Shown here one piece after another: positions 5,740 through 7,450 of a DNA stretch of 7,450 bases. The stretch spans positions 1 through 7,450 of the forward strand of contig CANJDY010000138.1 in NCBI GenBank assembly GCA_947472635.1, written 5' to 3'. A model generated the notes under the pieces. It ran no database searches and was not told where the DNA came from. It saw only the letters and a program-made list of their open reading frames with translations. Each line of letters opens with the position of its first letter. Positions within the stretch are counted from its first letter, which is position 1. Both the position numbers and the translations under genes were made by a program. The DNA comes from Chitinophagaceae bacterium (GTDB lineage: Bacteria > Bacteroidota > Bacteroidia > Chitinophagales > Chitinophagaceae).

Positions 5740-6777
5740 CTAAAGTGAGTCATTGTAGCTACTCAATTGAACAGCACTTTCAATTGCAAGTACCATTGCG
5801 TCATGGCTGGCGATTCCCTTTCCGGCAATTTCCAGTGCAGTACCATGGTCTACAGAAGTACGAATAATGGGCAGCCCCATTGTGATATTCACTCCTTTTA
5901 CACTATCCATTTGCTTCATTTCTGCGTTCCATTTAAAGCCAGCAAGTTTAAAAGGAATATGTCCCTGATCGTGGTACATGGCTACTACCCCACCATAAGC
6001 ACCTGTATTGGCCTTGGCAAATAAAGTATCTGGAGGTATCGGCCCTTCCACGTCATACCCCAACAGCTGAGCGGCTTTAACGGCTGGTAATATCTCCAAC
6101 TCATCCTCAGTACCAAACAACCCATTATCCCCTGCATGCGGATTTAGCCCCGCCACGCCAATTTTTAAATTTGTTTCCCCTAATTGCTTCATCCCATTTT
6201 GCAATAATTCTATCACTTGAAGTATTCTATCTTTCTTTACCAAATCACAAGCCTGCCGTAAGGATACATGGGTACTCACATGTATCACTTTCATATTATC
6301 TTCCACCAGCAACATTGCATATTTTTTGGTATTGGTATAGTGAGCATAAATTTCGGTATGCCCAGCAAAATGATGACCAGCCAGATTGATAGCCTTTTTA
6401 TTAATAGGCCCAGTTACAGTAGCTGCAACTTCTTTTGCTAAAGCAAGTTCTATCACTTTTTTAATCGCTTGAAAAGAAGCTTCCCCATTCATGGCAGCTA
6501 TCTGCCCCAACACCAGCTGATCCATTTCCACATTATTCAAATCGTATACATCTATGGAGCCGAAAATAAATTTTGCATCCGATACTAAATGAACAGAATG
6601 AATGGTAGCATCCAAATGAAGTAAATCAATGATTTGCTGAAATACTTTTGCATCTCCTACTAAAATCGGTCTACATATTGAATAAATTTTTTTCTCAAGT
6701 AATGCCTTAACTGCAATCTCAGGCCCAATACTTGCCGGATCGCCCATGGTAATTGCTATGATTGGTAATAAATTCAT
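5740..6777 (-). CDS. pdxA: PdxA-family 4-phosphate dehydrogenase, catabolic PdxA2-like
   Basis: A 345-residue NAD-dependent oxidative decarboxylase of the PdxA family. Visible motifs are ITMGDPASIGPE (9-20), TGPINKKAI (122-130), AGHTEIY (138-144), NPHAGDNGLFGTEDE (212-226), MYHDQGHIPFK (267-277), VNITMGLPIIRTSVDHGTAL (296-315) and IAGKG (317-321). By alignment from memory with E. coli PdxA (His166, His211, His266), the metal ligands are His170, His214 and His269. The dozen residues inserted after the QGHIPFKLAGF segment (about 282-294) and the PIIRTSVDHG context look like the PdxA2 branch rather than vitamin B6 PdxA. PdxA2 converts D-threonate or D-erythronate 4-phosphate to dihydroxyacetone phosphate plus CO2. 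The gene starts 7 bp after the aldolase stop and is followed by the DUF1537 kinase, its known partner, which makes a catabolic role much more likely than pyridoxal phosphate synthesis. No other B6 gene is nearby. Confidence 0.93.
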   Translation of the reverse strand: MNLLPIIAITMGDPASIGPEIAVKALLEKKIYSICRPILVGDAKVFQQIIDLLHLDATIHSVHLVSDAKFIFGSIDVYDLNNVEMDQLVLGQIAAMNGEASFQAIKKVIELALAKEVAATVTGPINKKAINLAGHHFAGHTEIYAHYTNTKKYAMLLVEDNMKVIHVSTHVSLRQACDLVKKDRILQVIELLQNGMKQLGETNLKIGVAGLNPHAGDNGLFGTEDELEILPAVKAAQLLGYDVEGPIPPDTLFAKANTGAYGGVVAMYHDQGHIPFKLAGFKWNAEMKQMDSVKGVNITMGLPIIRTSVDHGTALEIAGKGIASHDAMVLAIESAVQLSSYNDSL

Positions 6778-6784
6778 TGCTATT

Positions 6785-7450
6785 TTAGATTTCTTTGAAT
6801 GATTGAATTAATTTCTCTTTTTCCACTTCTGAAAGTGGTTGTAAGGGTGGCATTACAATTGATTCACATAAATTTGATTGATTCATTAATACTTTTAGAG
6901 CCCACAAACTTTCACCCAATGTTTTCCCACCTTGATACAGATTTCCATAAAGATCACTTAACCGCTGCATCTCATATGCTCGGGAAATATCACCTACTTT
7001 CACGGCAAGTAACATTGCTGAATATATTTCCGGAACCAAATTCCCTGTACTAGGCACCAATCCATCACTGCCCCCAATAAGTGCGACTGCCGACTTTGCC
7101 GCCCACCCGAGAAAATGAGCAAAATCACTTCTATCCTTCCATAAAGCAAGTGACTGCTGTAATCGTTCATCACTGCGCTCAGAGTCTTTAGTTGCAATAA
7201 TATTTGGATGAAAGCTTAATTCATCAATTACTTGCAAAGGAATACTCATATGCGTAGTAGCAGGAATATTATAAATCACCATAGGTAGGGAGATCGAATC
7301 AGCCAAATATTCAAAATATTTTTTCATCTGGCTTTCATTCAAAGTATAATATCCAGGTAAGGTAACAGCCACTATATCAACCCCATTATCCGCACATCTT
7401 TTCGAAAATTCTATTGACTCAGTCAAAACATTGGAAGATATGCCGGCATA
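6785..7450 (-). CDS. DHDPS/N-acetylneuraminate-lyase-family aldolase, N-terminus missing
   Basis: The C-terminal 221 residues of a class I (Schiff-base) aldolase-family TIM barrel. The frame is open to the right edge, and about 70 residues are missing compared with the usual 290-300. The first visible stretch, YAGISSNVLTESIEFSK, matches the DapA-family segment just after strand 3. The TTG at 7426 is therefore not the start. Numbering from the edge, the catalytic Tyr is Tyr60 (IYNIPATTH), the Schiff-base Lys is Lys88 (IIATKDS), and GGSDGLVPSTGNLVPE (126-141) is the family's GxxG-type loop. At the position of the E. coli DapA substrate arginine (Arg138 in YNVPSRTG) there is Thr65, which argues against lysine biosynthesis. 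Sugar-acid aldolases and dehydratases (KDG aldolase, NanA and relatives) belong to the same family. With the PdxA2-like and DUF1537 genes directly downstream, a role in 2-keto-3-deoxy or related sugar-acid metabolism is inferred. Confidence 0.9.
   Translation of the reverse strand, partial: YAGISSNVLTESIEFSKRCADNGVDIVAVTLPGYYTLNESQMKKYFEYLADSISLPMVIYNIPATTHMSIPLQVIDELSFHPNIIATKDSERSDERLQQSLALWKDRSDFAHFLGWAAKSAVALIGGSDGLVPSTGNLVPEIYSAMLLAVKVGDISRAYEMQRLSDLYGNLYQGGKTLGESLWALKVLMNQSNLCESIVMPPLQPLSEVEKEKLIQSFKEI

Noticed and set aside
5740..6777. Reading the PdxA-family gene as vitamin B6 biosynthesis
   Set aside because: It is adjacent to a DUF1537 kinase and an aldolase, carries the PdxA2-like insertion after the YHDQG motif, and has no B6 genes nearby. 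A secondary B6 role cannot be fully excluded.
6871..6895. Repeated GATT units (TTGATTGATTCATTAA) inside the aldolase gene
   Set aside because: They encode ordinary residues of the MNQSNL segment and the spacing does not match the palindrome.
6785..7450. Reading the aldolase as lysine-pathway DapA
   Set aside because: The arginine that binds aspartate semialdehyde in DapA (YNVPSRTG) is replaced by Thr in YNIPATTH, and the neighbours are sugar-acid genes.

Overview
The window looks like a piece of a Bacteroidota chromosome, most plausibly a Chitinophagaceae/Sphingobacteria-type bacterium. This is inferred from the AT-rich DNA, the lack of strong Shine-Dalgarno sequences, an STN-like domain on a secreted hydrolase, and the mix of exported sugar-processing proteins with an SSS-family symporter. 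No 16S, tRNA or other taxonomic marker is present, so the assignment is tentative.

All seven genes lie on the minus strand, so transcription runs from the right end to the left. In that order they are: a DHDPS/N-acetylneuraminate-lyase-family aldolase whose N-terminus is off the right edge (6785-7450); a PdxA-family dehydrogenase of the catabolic PdxA2 kind (5740-6777); a DUF1537 four-carbon acid sugar kinase (4532-5668); a sodium:solute symporter (2940-4481); an exported alpha/beta hydrolase with an N-terminal STN-like domain (1467-2930); an exported xylose-isomerase-like TIM-barrel protein (528-1412); and the start of an exported parallel beta-helix protein that runs off the left edge (1-327). 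The gaps are 7, 71, 50, 9, 54 and 200 bp, so the first six genes look like one operon. The beta-helix gene after the 200-bp gap may have its own promoter.

The cytoplasmic core is a recognisable pair. In characterised bacteria a DUF1537 kinase phosphorylates a four-carbon sugar acid such as D-threonate, and PdxA2 oxidises and decarboxylates the 4-phosphate to dihydroxyacetone phosphate. Here the pair comes with a class I aldolase-family protein that lacks the DapA substrate arginine, a Na+-coupled importer and two or three exported enzymes. This suggests a scavenging route: exported enzymes release or remodel a sugar-acid-containing compound, the symporter imports the acid, and the aldolase, kinase and dehydrogenase send it to central metabolism. 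The actual substrate cannot be read from the sequence.

The most striking non-coding signal is a perfect 18-bp palindrome, AATTGAATCGATTCAATT (2882-2899), near the start of the hydrolase gene. A 15/18 match (4515-4532) lies just upstream of the symporter gene. Both carry the core AATCGATT, which fits the AANCGNTT core of LacI-family operators, so they may be sites for a pathway-specific repressor encoded outside the window. Smaller inverted repeats lie in the leaders of the symporter and TIM-barrel genes. There are no RNA genes, mobile elements or CRISPR arrays, and no stretch over 300 bases lacks a gene.
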